From contig CAYTBN010000026.1 of NCBI GenBank assembly GCA_964436045.1, positions 1-64,000 of the forward strand: a DNA stretch of 64,000 nt, in the 5' to 3' direction. A model generated the notes under the pieces. That model saw nothing but the letters and a program-made list of their open reading frames with translations. It was not told the origin of the DNA and ran no database searches. This document shows positions 49,061 through 59,452 of this stretch, in pieces (position 1 is the stretch's first letter; the number at the start of each line of letters is the position of its first letter). The DNA comes from CAYTBN01 sp964436045. Lineage in GTDB: Bacteria > Myxococcota_A > UBA796 > UBA9615 > CAYRNR01. Made by a program: the position numbers and the translations under genes.

Positions 49061-49220
49061 GTTCCATCCTCCTGCGCCGATCTTACCTTCTCTTGAGGCA
49101 AGGCTGGGTCCCGTGGCCGAACCTGTCAAGGTGACGAAGGGGGACCGCATTGTTGGCGTGGCTTTCGCGCAGGGCGCGCGCGAGTTCATCTTTCGGTTCA
49201 TCTACCTCTTCAAACGCCGG

Positions 49221-49226
49221 TATCCT
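49221..49226 (+). promoter_or_regulatory. TATCCT -10-like box
   Basis: CCGGTATCCTGATCC, 35 nt before the GTG at 49261. Same element as at 18822 and 23092. Confidence 0.4.
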
Positions 49227-49260
49227 GATCCGGGGAAAAGACGGCGAAGGGAGCTGTTCC

Positions 49261-50091
49261 GTGCGGCGATCGACAGAAGGCGGCGGATCGACCTGGACAA
49301 CCTTGCTGGCGGCGGTGGCCGGGCTGATGCTGGCGGCGGCGGGTTGCACCGATTACGACGTGACCGACGAAGGCGATACCTACCCGCCCCTCGGTGACGA
49401 CGACGACAACGGCGATGACGACGACGACACCGGCATCGGCGACGACGACACAGGCGACGACGACACCGGCGTCGGCGACGACGACACGGGACCCGGCGAC
49501 GACGACACCGGCCCCGGCGACGACGACACGGGACCCGGCGACGACGACGGGGACGACGACGACGGGGACGACGACGGGGACGACGACGACGACGACGAGG
49601 TGGACGAGGACTGCCCCAACGGCGTGACGGCCACGGTCACCGACTCGGACGGCGACGGCTGGGTGGTCATCACCACCTCCGACCCCACCGACTGGGCGAT
49701 CGTCAACGTACCGGTGGATGGCGTCTACGAGCTCTACGACAGCCAGCTGGCCGAGAGCGGCGCCAGCCAGATGAACGAGACCGGTTACCTGACCATCACC
49801 AACTCGGTGAACCCGGTCGGTTTCCCGGTCAACCCCAACTGCGGCGGCCTGTTCATCGTCGCCGACTCGGACAACAACGGCACCCCCACCCAGCCGACCT
49901 TCCTGGGCACCTTCTCGCTGATGGCCGGCGAGGACAACCACCTGACCCTGCACCACTACTGCGACATCTACCAGGCCGGCCAGTGCCAGCAGTTCCACAA
50001 CGGAGATCCCAACTCCGGATCCGGCTGCAACACCGGCAACGCCAACTCGATCCACATGGACATCGACGGGCTCTGCATCACGTCCTGGTAG
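49261..50091 (+). CDS. Lipoprotein with long Asp/Gly/Thr stalk
   Basis: 276 residues from GTG 49261 with AAGGGAG upstream; an ATG at 49150 would hide the signal peptide. Lipobox L-A-A-A-G-C. A stalk of about 75 residues (G-D-D-D-T-G and polyAsp) holds out a ~155-residue globular C-terminal domain with four Cys and a G-W-V-V-I-T-T start. The family is not recognised. The stalk resembles the linkers before the MYXO-CTERM tails, but here it follows an N-terminal lipid anchor. Confidence 0.75.
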   Translation: MRRSTEGGGSTWTTLLAAVAGLMLAAAGCTDYDVTDEGDTYPPLGDDDDNGDDDDDTGIGDDDTGDDDTGVGDDDTGPGDDDTGPGDDDTGPGDDDGDDDDGDDDGDDDDDDEVDEDCPNGVTATVTDSDGDGWVVITTSDPTDWAIVNVPVDGVYELYDSQLAESGASQMNETGYLTITNSVNPVGFPVNPNCGGLFIVADSDNNGTPTQPTFLGTFSLMAGEDNHLTLHHYCDIYQAGQCQQFHNGDPNSGSGCNTGNANSIHMDIDGLCITSW

Positions 50092-50198
<107 letters not shown>

Positions 50199-50204
<6 letters not shown>

Positions 50205-52133
50205 CTCCAGCGGCTTCTCCAGCCGGAAGCGGTCGATCTCCTCCCCATCGATGTCGATCGCGACCAGTTCGATGGACTCGGGGGTCACGTCGAGGCGGCA
50301 GTAGTGGTACTGGCGGACGCAGACCTCGTTGACCGCGTCGGGGCGGGCCGGGTAGGTCCAGGCGCCGCCGCCTCCGGTGATCACGTAGCGCACGCCGTTG
50401 ACGTCGGTGGAGCGGCCGTAGAGGTGATCGTGGCCCACGAGGACGAGGTCGACGTCGTGCTCCTCGAGCAGGGGGATGAGGTGCCTGCGGACCCGCTTGT
50501 CGCCGGGTTTTCGCGTCGGGGTGCACGAGTAGGGCGGGTGGTGGAAGAAGACCACCTTCCAGCGGGCCTCCGAGGCCTCCAGGGCCTCCAGGAACCAGTC
50601 GTGTTGCTCGCTGCCGGGGATGAACTTGGTGTTGGTGTTCAGGGCGAAGAAGTCCACGTCGGCGTAGGAGAACGCGTACCACGACTCGTTGCCGGGCAGC
50701 GCCAGGTGGTCGTAGTAGGACTCGTGGTTGAGCTCGTGGTTACCCAGGGACACGAAGAAGGGCACGAAGCCCATCAGCGGCAGGGTGGGGGCGAAGAACT
50801 CGTCCTGCCACTCGTGCCAGGGTGAGCCGTGGGTGACGATGTCGCCCGTGTTGATCACGAAGCGGGCGTCGGCCAGCTGGACCTCCTCCCACATCAGCTC
50901 GATCAGCTGCTGGTGGATCCCCTCCTGGGTCCGGCTGTCGCCGTAGGCCAGGAAGGTGAACGGCTGCTCGGGATCCTCGATCGCGGTGCGGAGGGTACGT
51001 TCACGGCTGGCGAAGCGCGGCGCCAGCGGGCCGTCCCCCCCGGGGGGGACCGGGTGGACGAACACCTGGTACCTGTACTCGGTGTCCGGCTCCAGCCCCT
51101 CGACGGTCAGCTCGTGGTGGGTGTCGGCGATGGCCTGGGGCCGGACCACGTGCCGCGTGCGTCCGCGGGCGAGCCGGTACTCCAGGTGGCCGTAGGCCGG
51201 CACGCTGGTCTCCCAGACCACGGTGATCGACTCGGGCGTCACGCTCTGCAGGAACGGCGAGCGGACCATGCCCGCCTCGGTGTAGGCGTCCAGCCGCAGG
51301 TCGAGGTACAGCGGCAGCTTCGGCGCGTCCGGCCGGCGGTGGACCTGTACCGCCAGCACGTTCTCGCCCTGGACGAGTCCGGCGGGGTCCAGCCCGCTCC
51401 AGGTGCGTCGCCAGTGGCCATACGTGGTCTGGTTGACCGGATCGGGCAGCAGGAACGGCGTCGCCGGCTGGTCGACCCCCTCGGCGCCGTGTTCGACGTT
51501 GTAGCGGGCGACCTCGCTGCCGTTGAGGTAGACCACCAGCCCGCCGGCGAACTTGGCCTCGAGCTGCAGCGACACCAGGGCGTCCGGGTCCTCGACCGGA
51601 AACGAGCGCACGAAGTAGAGGCTGTTCCAGCCCTCCGCGTCGTCCCCGTCGCCGTCCTCGGCACCCTCCCCCGCCGGCCAGACCAGGGTCGTCCGCCGGG
51701 CCGGCGGGTTGCCCTTCTTGCGGCGGGCGCGGGCGTCCTTCTCCCGCTTGGGGGTCACCGCCCGCTGGCGGGCGTCGTCCCAGGCCGAGAACGGCGCCGA
51801 CGCCCCGGACCACCAGCGGTCCGGCAACTCGGCGGCGTCCATGGGCACCACCCGGTCGGTGGTCACCTTGGCGGGCGCCAGCAGCTCGTCTATGGGGAGG
51901 GCGTCGGTGGGCAGCTCCGCCAGCGGCCAGCCCGGGGGTGGTTCCTCGAGGGGCGCCCAGAACAACCAGTCCTCGTCCATCTCTGCCAGCGCCACCGACG
52001 TCACGATCTCGGCGGCGGGCAGGACGTCGATCTCCTCGCCGTTCCTCGCCTCGCGGGTCTCGCCCCGGGCATGGACCGGCCCCGGCGCCAGCGCGGCGAG
52101 GACGGCCGTTGCGGTGAGCAGGGAACGCAGCAT
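50199..52133 (-). CDS. Exported metallophosphoesterase, purple-acid-phosphatase type
   Basis: 644 residues from ATG 52133, where a signal peptide begins (L-L-T-A-T-A-V-L-A-A-L-A-P-G). A jelly-roll-like segment (about 150-280) and an Fn3-like PAP N-domain (about 285-385) precede the phosphoesterase core: A-Y-G-D-S-R near 400, N-T-G-D-I-V near 430, L-G-N-H-E near 463, F-F-H-H-P-P-Y near 535 and G-H-D-H-L-Y near 580. All metal ligands are present. It starts 17 nt after the DUF4956 gene, as the last gene of the CotH-VTC operon, so it may trim phosphate polymers or esters outside the cytoplasm. Confidence 0.88.
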
Positions 52134-52149
52134 CTGTCGGAGTGGATAA

Positions 52150-52836
52150 CTACCGCGTGATGAAGTCGCCACTGTAGGAGACCAGGGCCGCGTCGGCGAC
52201 CTCGGAGAACAGCAGCAGTTCGTTGACGAACGAGGTGTCGTCGCCCTTGATCCGCAGCTCGAGGATCAGCTCGGTTCCCTCGTCGCTCACGGTCTGGGAT
52301 CGCAGCCGGTGGCGGGGCAGGACCCGGCGGATCAGATCTTCCTTGCCCGTGTCGCAGTGCACGATCAGCAGGTAGGGCTCGTTGAGGCGGAAGTCGGTCA
52401 GCTTGATCGCGAACAGCAGCAGCCCGATCACCAGGCTGCCGCCCACCGCCACCACGTAGAACCCAGCGCCGGACGACACCCCGACCGCGATGGCCCAGAA
52501 CATGTAGACGATGTCGATCGGGTCCTTGATCGCCGCCCGGAAGCGGACGATCGACAGGGCCCCGACCATGCCCAGCGACAGGGTGATGTTGGAGTTGATC
52601 GGCATGATGATCAGGGTGGTCACCAGCGCCGTCATGATCAGCGAGACGTTGAAGCTCTTAGTGTACAGCACACCCTTGAAGGTGTGGCGGTACACGAAGT
52701 AGATGAACAGCCCGACCAGGAAGGTGATCAGCAGCGCGACGACCACCCGGGAGAGGGTGAGCGGCTGCTCGGTGAAGGTGAACTGGTTGAGCAGTCCCTC
52801 CTTCAGGATTTCGTCCAGTTTTCCGAGCCCTTCCAA
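52150..52836 (-). CDS. DUF4956 membrane protein
   Basis: 228 residues from TTG 52836, two nt after the VTC stop and 9 nt after GGAGG. Four membrane helices lie in about 28-125, with V-G-A-L-S-I-V-R-F-R-A-A-I-K-D-P-I-D, the DUF4956 signature, at about 90-110. The ~90-residue C-terminal domain is soluble. The family is regularly found with VTC and CotH genes; its action is unknown. Confidence 0.85.
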   Translation of the reverse strand: MEGLGKLDEILKEGLLNQFTFTEQPLTLSRVVVALLITFLVGLFIYFVYRHTFKGVLYTKSFNVSLIMTALVTTLIIMPINSNITLSLGMVGALSIVRFRAAIKDPIDIVYMFWAIAVGVSSGAGFYVVAVGGSLVIGLLLFAIKLTDFRLNEPYLLIVHCDTGKEDLIRRVLPRHRLRSQTVSDEGTELILELRIKGDDTSFVNELLLFSEVADAALVSYSGDFITR

Positions 52837-52837
52837 C

Positions 52838-53539
52838 TTACATGTCCTCCCACTGGTTCCGGTCGGCCAGGCTGCGGCACAGCGCAAACTTCGAGATCGC
52901 CATCCGCGGCGGAACCGTCGGCAGCAGCAATCCCCGGACGAAGCCGGGGAGGAACTCGTCGAACTTGACCTCCATGATCATCTCGGTGCCGTCCATCGCA
53001 CCGACGGTGAACATCTCCCGGTCGAAGAAGTGGCGCACGTCGAATCCCGCCGACAGCTGCTTGTCGAAGGTGATGCGAACGTTGCCCAGCGGGTACGTGT
53101 ATGCCTCCCGCACGTAGTCGACCACCACCGCGGGCCGGAACGCGCCGAGGCGCGCAGCCACGTAGAACTCGCCGAGGAACTCGTCCTCCCTACCCCATAA
53201 CACGCGCAGGTCCCCGCCGACCAGCCCCTCGGTCTCGTCGCGGGTCAGGGAGGCCCGGCTCTTGGTGGCCACGTCGCCGCGCTTGAGCTTGCGCTCGAGG
53301 TGGATCACCGAGTCGCTGAAGTTGTAGATGCGGATCCGGTACTTCTCCCGGTCGTGCACCCCCGCCAGCTTCTCGAAGAACGCGCGGTTGGCGAAGTCGT
53401 CGAAGTAGAGGCTGCGGATGTGATACTCGTTGCGCCGATCCGCGTGCCGGTCCGCCCGCAGGATGTGTCGCATGCGCGCCCGCATGAGGCGGTATTGCCC
53501 CTCGTTGACCTGGAACTTGAGTTCGTGGCGGAAGCCCAT
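52838..53539 (-). CDS. VTC-domain protein (polyphosphate polymerase type)
   Basis: 233 residues from ATG 53539. This is a triphosphate-tunnel fold with the basic and acidic residues of VTC polymerases in order: Y-R-I-R-I-Y near 57, L-E-R-K-L-K near 70, K-S-R-A-S near 80, V-D-Y-V-R near 125 and M-E-V-K-F-D near 180. VTC domains make polyphosphate from ATP. It has no membrane helix of its own and is followed directly by the DUF4956 membrane protein, its likely partner. Confidence 0.85.
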   Translation of the reverse strand: MGFRHELKFQVNEGQYRLMRARMRHILRADRHADRRNEYHIRSLYFDDFANRAFFEKLAGVHDREKYRIRIYNFSDSVIHLERKLKRGDVATKSRASLTRDETEGLVGGDLRVLWGREDEFLGEFYVAARLGAFRPAVVVDYVREAYTYPLGNVRITFDKQLSAGFDVRHFFDREMFTVGAMDGTEMIMEVKFDEFLPGFVRGLLLPTVPPRMAISKFALCRSLADRNQWEDM

Positions 53540-53550
53540 GCTCGTCCCCG

Positions 53551-56500
53551 TCAGGCTCCGCCGAGGGCGGCCAGTTCCTCGGCGCTCAGCCCGAAGAACA
53601 CCTGGAGTTGAGCCCGGACCACCTCGGGGCGGCCCTCGGCGAACAACCGCATCTTGCGGATCTGCTTCTCCCAGATCTTCATCGATGAGCCCCAACGGCG
53701 GCAGTGGGTCTTCATCTCCGGGCGCAGTTCCGAGGCCTCCTGTTCGATGCGCGCCACCACCCGTTCGGTGGTGAAGGTGTGGTCCATGTGGTGGACAAGA
53801 CGTTCGAGGAATCGTTGCTTGAACTCCTCGTTGCGGATCAGCCCACACATCAAGGTCGACGGCACGTTGTGGCCGTATCCGGTGCCGGACGGGTCGAAGA
53901 CCCGCTTGAACATGTTCTCGTTCGGGTAGAAGAACGCCGTGTCCACGTCGAACAGGATCCAGCGCCAGACCCCGGCAGGTGATCGCTCCCGCCAGCAGCG
54001 GATGTTCCCGTTGTCGACGTTGGCGAAGAAGATCTCGAACGACTGGTAGTCGATCAGGTTGTCGATATCGATCTGGGATGCCACGTGGTCGTAGTGCTCG
54101 GCGTCCGTCAGGTCGTGGCCGCGCACGTACTGCAGCAAGGCGTCGTAACTCTCCGTCTCGCCCGAGACCTGGATCCTCTCCTGCTCGACGATGTCGACCG
54201 CCTCGGGATCGACCCCGCGGTTGTCGGCCAGGAAGTACTTACCCTTGCTCTCGCGGACGTAGTACAGCCCCCAGTAGTCGCCGTTGATGTACACCACCGC
54301 CGGCCGGTGGTCCTGGTAGTCCAGCCCCTGGTCGACCGCCAGGCTGGTGACGACCACGTCTCGGATCTTCGAGTAGATCGAGTCCGATCCGCCCGTGGAC
54401 AGGACCATCTTCTTGACGCCCAGCACGTCCTTGTCCGCGAACAGGGGATAGTTGATCTCCTCGATCCCGTAGCGGTCCCGGGTGGTGACCATGAACGATT
54501 TCTGGGCGTAGATCCGGCTGAAGGCGCCGTAGATCCGGATGCCGGCGTCCAGGCCCAGCCCCGACCGGCCGTCGGTCTCGATCAGCTCCACGTGGGCGGG
54601 CAACTCGCGGCGGCTGTAGTAGTTCGCCCCTCGGTGGGGCCACACCTCGTCGGCGTTGGGGCCGTCCATGTACAGGCCGTGGGTCTCGTCGAACAGCCAC
54701 TCGGGTGTGGTGGTCAGCGCGATCACCGGCACCGAATGCTGGGCGTCGATCAGGTAGGTGTGGGTGACCACCGAACTGGGCAGCCGCCCCTCACCGTAGG
54801 CCGCCGCGCGCACGACGGTGCCGTGTTTCACCTCGATCGGTTCGGTGTACAGCTTGGAGCGCGGGCCCGGCGCCGCACCGCCGATGGCGTAGCGGATCTC
54901 GGTCGCCGGATCGTCGACGGCCAGCTCGAGGTGGACGACGCCCTCGTGGAAGCCACCCGGCGGATCGAAGCGGGGATCGGGCGAGTAGCCGGAATAGACA
55001 TCCGCATCGTTGGCGCCGCCGGGGGTCGGGGTGCGGAAGAACACCCGATCGCCGCTGCCGGGCAGCCGGCCGCTGGACATGTCCGAGCGTAACCTGCCGG
55101 TGGCGAAGGTATCCGCCAGCGTTCCCCAGGAGTCGACCAGGAACAGCTCCTCGCCGCCCGGGTTGAGCTTGAACGGTGCCAGCGGCACGCCACCCGCGTC
55201 GACGGTGCCGTCGCCCCCGGGCCCGCCAGCATGGAGCAGCAGGTGGCCCCCCGGGGCGATGGTCGCGGCCGGCAACCGCCAGCGGAACAGATCGGCCTCG
55301 TCGTCCGAGAGGAAGTAGCCCTCGACCGAGACGGCCACCGGCGTCGGGTTGTGCAACTCGATCCAGTCCGGCGTGTCGCCGGAAGCGTCCTTGTGGGTGC
55401 TACGGTTGGAGGACTGGACCTCGTTGATCCGCACGCCGGGGGGACGCTCGACGCCGGCCTCCCCCGTGGGCAGTTCGTCCAATCCGTGGGTGTCGTTGGC
55501 CTCCCCGGGGGTCGGCCGCGGGAAATACTGCCAGCCCCCGCCCCACTCCCTGCGACCCATCGAGACGCTGGCGGGGACGACCTCGGTCTCGACCAGGTCG
55601 ATGATCCGCCGGGAGGCGTCGCAGAACAGCACCACCTCGGAGCCGGCCGACACGCGGAAGTTGGTGTGCAGGTAGAGAGAGTCCTCTGTGCGGCGGTCCT
55701 TTCCCGACGCGTAGACCAGCAGCCGCTCGCCTGGCGCGAGGATCCGCTCGGGGAAGCGCCACTTCTCCCGCATCCGCATCTCGTCGGACAGGTAGAAGCC
55801 GCCCATGTCGACGGGCTCGTCGGAACCGTTGTGGAACTCGATCCAGTCGCTGAAGTCCCCGTCCTCGTCCACCACCGACGCCCGGTTGACGGCCATGTAC
55901 TCGGCCACGTAGACCGGCGCGTCCTCGACCTGGACGATGTCCATCGCCCGGGTCCAGCCGGGGGTCAGGTTGGCGTCGCCCGGGGTGGCCTCGGCGAAGT
56001 AGATCCAGCTCTCCGGTTCGTCGGCCGAGCGCCCCATCGACACGTCCGAAGGCATCTCGTCGATATCGACGCTGTCGATCAACTGGCCACCGGCTGCGGT
56101 GAGGATCAGGGTCTCGCGGGTTCGCAGCCGGAAGTTGGTGTGCAGCTCGCCGCTGGGGATACGCCGGTCCTTGTTGGACGCGAACACGGTGCGGTGCTCG
56201 CCGGGCCGCAGGATCAACCACGGGAAACGCCACTTGAACGGCTCGCGGATATCGTCGGACAGGCCAAATCCCTGCAGGTTGACCGGGAAGTCGCCCTCGT
56301 TGCGGACCTCGATCCAGTCGCTGAACTCGAAGTCCTCGTCCGCCAGGGTGTAACGGTTGGACGCCATCAGCTCGTTGAGGGACACCTGGGTGTCGCCCTC
56401 GGCCACGGCCAGGGTGCTCATCTCGGCCAGACGGATCGCGAAGTAGGCCGCGAGCACCAGCAAGACCACGATGATCATGGCGGAGAAGGCCCGCACCACG

Positions 56501-56562
56501 CCGCGCAGCCCAGGCCCCCGGGGACCTACGCTGCCTTTTCGCTTGCGGGCGTCGAGGACCAT
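53551..56562 (-). CDS. CotH-family protein with three lamin-tail domains
   Basis: 1003 residues from ATG 56562. One membrane helix (about 25-47) anchors it. Three lamin-tail domains follow (about 60-180, 220-345, 375-490), each with N-E-x-M/Q-A/S-S-N-R and D-W-I-E. A chitobiase-like strand set (about 540-620) leads to the CotH kinase domain (about 625-960), with R-I-Y-G-A-F-S and the later F-D-V-D-T-A metal motif. CotH kinases phosphorylate protein Ser, as in Bacillus spores. The operon suggests it acts on or with a phosphate-rich surface layer. Confidence 0.85.
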   Translation of the reverse strand: MVLDARKRKGSVGPRGPGLRGVVRAFSAMIIVVLLVLAAYFAIRLAEMSTLAVAEGDTQVSLNELMASNRYTLADEDFEFSDWIEVRNEGDFPVNLQGFGLSDDIREPFKWRFPWLILRPGEHRTVFASNKDRRIPSGELHTNFRLRTRETLILTAAGGQLIDSVDIDEMPSDVSMGRSADEPESWIYFAEATPGDANLTPGWTRAMDIVQVEDAPVYVAEYMAVNRASVVDEDGDFSDWIEFHNGSDEPVDMGGFYLSDEMRMREKWRFPERILAPGERLLVYASGKDRRTEDSLYLHTNFRVSAGSEVVLFCDASRRIIDLVETEVVPASVSMGRREWGGGWQYFPRPTPGEANDTHGLDELPTGEAGVERPPGVRINEVQSSNRSTHKDASGDTPDWIELHNPTPVAVSVEGYFLSDDEADLFRWRLPAATIAPGGHLLLHAGGPGGDGTVDAGGVPLAPFKLNPGGEELFLVDSWGTLADTFATGRLRSDMSSGRLPGSGDRVFFRTPTPGGANDADVYSGYSPDPRFDPPGGFHEGVVHLELAVDDPATEIRYAIGGAAPGPRSKLYTEPIEVKHGTVVRAAAYGEGRLPSSVVTHTYLIDAQHSVPVIALTTTPEWLFDETHGLYMDGPNADEVWPHRGANYYSRRELPAHVELIETDGRSGLGLDAGIRIYGAFSRIYAQKSFMVTTRDRYGIEEINYPLFADKDVLGVKKMVLSTGGSDSIYSKIRDVVVTSLAVDQGLDYQDHRPAVVYINGDYWGLYYVRESKGKYFLADNRGVDPEAVDIVEQERIQVSGETESYDALLQYVRGHDLTDAEHYDHVASQIDIDNLIDYQSFEIFFANVDNGNIRCWRERSPAGVWRWILFDVDTAFFYPNENMFKRVFDPSGTGYGHNVPSTLMCGLIRNEEFKQRFLERLVHHMDHTFTTERVVARIEQEASELRPEMKTHCRRWGSSMKIWEKQIRKMRLFAEGRPEVVRAQLQVFFGLSAEELAALGGA

Positions 56563-56586
56563 CGCTGCGGCATCCTACTCAATAAA

Positions 56587-57786
56587 TCAGGGCACCTGGA
56601 CGTCCACCCGCACGATGCGGGTTTCGCCGGTCTGCCCCTCGATCCAGTTCAGGTCCGGGCCATCGAGGGGCGAGGTGTAGTTGTAGATCGTGAACCGCCC
56701 ATCGCCCCGGTCCAGCGCCGAGGGGAAGCAGGTGTCGCCACGGGACGGGAGATCCAGCACGAACGTGACGGTCAGCGCCTCTGGATCCACCCGCCAGAGC
56801 GAACACCGCTTGGGGTGCTGCCAGTAATCGAGCTCGTATTGCAGGGTCTGGTCGGCGGGGTCCAGATCGCGCTGGAACAGGTCGTAGTTGCCGGTCTCCG
56901 ACAGGTTGCGCCGCCCCACCAGGTAGACGGCGTCGTTCGCCGTGCGAAACACCAGCGGCGAGTCGTACTTGCGCGGATCGGTGGAGCACTGCCACTGCCC
57001 CCAGTCCCCCGCCTCGGCCCGGCAGATCTTCGATCCCCAGCCGTCCTCGTCCCCCAGCTCGTTGCGCCCCACCGCCACCAGCGTGCCGTCGTCCAGCACG
57101 GCGAAGTCGACCTCGGAGAGGCCGCCGTCGTGGACCACGGGCTGGTCCGGGATCACCGGACGCAGATCGCGGCCGTCGTCGGTGGTCAGCAGGTGGACCT
57201 GCTCGCTGGCCTCGTTGAAGTCGTAGATGTTCTCGCCGCCCACGTAGCCGATCAGGTAGGCGGTGCCGTCGATCACCCGGGCGCGCCAGGGGATGAAGCC
57301 CTCGTCGTAGAGCCACTCCGGGTCGGACCACTCCCCGTCACCGAGCCGCTCGCTGACCATCATCCCCTGGGGTTCGAAGTCCAGGAGGCTCTCCCCGAGC
57401 ACGGCGAAGTACAGCAGCAGCCGGCCGTCCAGGGACAGCAGGCGTGGTTCCCGCAGGTCGGTCTCCAGCCAGAAGCTGGCCTCGAAGCTCCAGGTCTGCT
57501 CGTCGGCGCTGCGGACCACGTAGAGCATCGCGTCCCGCGAGGCGAAGTGGGAGGGCGCGACCCGGAAGGCGAAGAACACCTCGCCGCCGTGCTCGACCAC
57601 GTCCAGGTTGTTGGCTGCCTCCTGCAGCACCACCTCGGCGGGCAGCCCGTCCGAGGGAACCACGGTCTCCGGAGCGGAGATCGTCGTCAGCGAGGGGGCG
57701 TCGAAGGTGGCGACGCAGCCGGTCAGGAGGGCGAGCAGAGCGGGGCCCATCGCCAGCGTAACCGAGCTGTTCTGTTCACCGCGCAC
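56587..57786 (-). CDS. Propeller lipoprotein, first gene of the CotH-VTC operon
   Basis: 399 residues from GTG 57786; lipobox L-L-T-G-C near 24. The mature part is a beta-propeller of the glycosidase/sialidase shape (S-R-D-A-M-L-Y-V-V-R-S-A-D, V-D-F-A-V-L-D-D-G-T-L and similar blades). No catalytic triad was identified. It lies 24 nt before the CotH gene. It probably binds a surface polymer. Confidence 0.75.
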   Translation of the reverse strand: MRGEQNSSVTLAMGPALLALLTGCVATFDAPSLTTISAPETVVPSDGLPAEVVLQEAANNLDVVEHGGEVFFAFRVAPSHFASRDAMLYVVRSADEQTWSFEASFWLETDLREPRLLSLDGRLLLYFAVLGESLLDFEPQGMMVSERLGDGEWSDPEWLYDEGFIPWRARVIDGTAYLIGYVGGENIYDFNEASEQVHLLTTDDGRDLRPVIPDQPVVHDGGLSEVDFAVLDDGTLVAVGRNELGDEDGWGSKICRAEAGDWGQWQCSTDPRKYDSPLVFRTANDAVYLVGRRNLSETGNYDLFQRDLDPADQTLQYELDYWQHPKRCSLWRVDPEALTVTFVLDLPSRGDTCFPSALDRGDGRFTIYNYTSPLDGPDLNWIEGQTGETRIVRVDVQVP

Positions 57787-57871
57787 GGGCGACAGGGTAC
57801 CCCAAGCAGCGGGGGGCGCGCTCAGAGACAGCCTCTCGGGTCTGGTACCATCCGCGCGGGGGCCGACCGGG

Positions 57872-59368
57872 ATGAAGAGGACGATGGAGCCGAACGAAGC
57901 GCAGGGGCGGCGGCCGGTCTGGCAGGCGGTGCTGCTCGGGGTTTGGTTGCTGGCGGGTGGCTGCCAGGAGCCTGAAAAGGAACCGCTCGGACCGCTGGTC
58001 GTCCCGGCCAGCGGTCCGCTGTCGGGCTACTACCCACTGACGCTCAGCATGAAGTACGGCGGGCCCGCGGTCGATGGGATCACAGCGGTGCGGGTGGGCG
58101 ACCTGGCCACCTACGAGCTGACAGTCCTGGACGACGACACCCTGACCTTCATCGTCCAGGGCCAGCCCGAGGCGGGCCCCGTCGACGTCGAGCTGCACGG
58201 CGACGATGGTGTCCTCGTCCTGGAAGACGCGTTCCGCTACGACGCCCCCCTCGATCCGGCGTTCGCGCGGGTGTTCTCCGTCGGCGCCAGCTTCGCCCAG
58301 GGGGTGCAGGCGGCGGTCCCCAGCCAGCACGCGGTGCTGGCCAGCCCGTCGCACGGGCTCGCGACGCAGATGGGCGCCTACATGCCGCTGCCGCAGCTGG
58401 TGCCCGACCTGTTCCCGGCGATGGGAGTCTCCGACCTGGGCCCCCCACCCGACTGCGAGGTGCCGCTGATCGTCTCGTACCTGGCCTGGTCGGCGATGGA
58501 GGCGCTGAACCGGATGCAGGATCCGGAGACCGGGATCGTCGGCTACGAGCACGCCAGGGTCGATCCCGACCTGGAGGTCCGCAACTTCGGCGTGGGCGGT
58601 TTCCGGGTTCGCGAGGTGACCCACGGCCCCGACGAGGACGACTTCTACCGCCAGTTCCTGGCCCACATCGTCTACGACCCCTACGCCGAGATCTACGACG
58701 TGGTGCCCGCCAGCCCGGTGGAGCTGGTGGAAGCTGCCGACCCGACCCTGGTGTTCTCGGTCGACCTGTTCGGCAACGACCTCATCGACGGCTACGTGCA
58801 GGGCAACGACATCGACTCCAGCGAGGTGACCCCGGTCGAGGAGTTCCGGGTCGATCTGGATCTGACCCTGACGCGGCTGGCGGCCACCGGGGCCCAGGTG
58901 TTCGTGGCCAACGCGCCCAGCCCGGGTTTGCTGCCGGCCGCCGCCGAGCGCAAGCGCTGGCTGATCGCCCAGGGCTACGACACCGCGGAGCACATCGACG
59001 CCGAGCTGGCGGCCATCGATGCCCTGGCCGAGGAGTTCAACGGGATCCTCGACGAGCTGGCGGCGGGGCACGACAACGTCCATGTCGTGGACCTGTCGGG
59101 CATCGTCGCCGAGGTCTCTGCCGAGGGGATCGCCGCGGGCGATTCCCTGGTGACGGTCGAGCGCTTCGGTGGTCTGGTGAGCGTGGACGGGCTGCACTTC
59201 TCGGACACCGGGTATGCGGTCCTGACCAACGCCTTCGTCGACACGGTCAACGAGACCCTGGGCACCTCGATCCCGCCGATGGATCTGGCCGCGGTGCTGG
59301 CGGCCGACCCCTTCTCGCCGGACAACCTGCGGGCGGCCGGACTCGACGTGGACGCCTGCGAGCTATAG
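57872..59368 (+). CDS. SGNH-hydrolase-like lipoprotein with IPT/TIG-like domain
   Basis: 498 residues from ATG 57872; an ATG four codons on, after GAAGAGG, is also possible. Lipobox L-L-A-G-G-C. Residues ~45-120 look like an IPT/TIG Ig fold. The rest is SGNH-like: F-S-V-G-A-S-F near 135 (Ser block, with Ala in place of Asp), L-F-G-N-D near 300 and V-D-G-L-H-F near 455 (Asp/His block). It should act on esters at the cell surface. It has its own divergent promoter region of 85 bp. Confidence 0.75.
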   Translation: MKRTMEPNEAQGRRPVWQAVLLGVWLLAGGCQEPEKEPLGPLVVPASGPLSGYYPLTLSMKYGGPAVDGITAVRVGDLATYELTVLDDDTLTFIVQGQPEAGPVDVELHGDDGVLVLEDAFRYDAPLDPAFARVFSVGASFAQGVQAAVPSQHAVLASPSHGLATQMGAYMPLPQLVPDLFPAMGVSDLGPPPDCEVPLIVSYLAWSAMEALNRMQDPETGIVGYEHARVDPDLEVRNFGVGGFRVREVTHGPDEDDFYRQFLAHIVYDPYAEIYDVVPASPVELVEAADPTLVFSVDLFGNDLIDGYVQGNDIDSSEVTPVEEFRVDLDLTLTRLAATGAQVFVANAPSPGLLPAAAERKRWLIAQGYDTAEHIDAELAAIDALAEEFNGILDELAAGHDNVHVVDLSGIVAEVSAEGIAAGDSLVTVERFGGLVSVDGLHFSDTGYAVLTNAFVDTVNETLGTSIPPMDLAAVLAADPFSPDNLRAAGLDVDACEL

Positions 59369-59452
59369 GTCCTCGAAAGCCCGACGAGGGGGCTCTGCAG
59401 GCCGGACCCCAGTGGATGGGCGGCCTCTTCGTCCTGACTCATCCGCTCTCCC

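Noticed and set aside
45857..49096. 1079-codon plus-strand open frame
   Set aside because: Same shadow effect opposite the 45602-49060 repeat lipoprotein; low-complexity Val/Gly/Arg composition.
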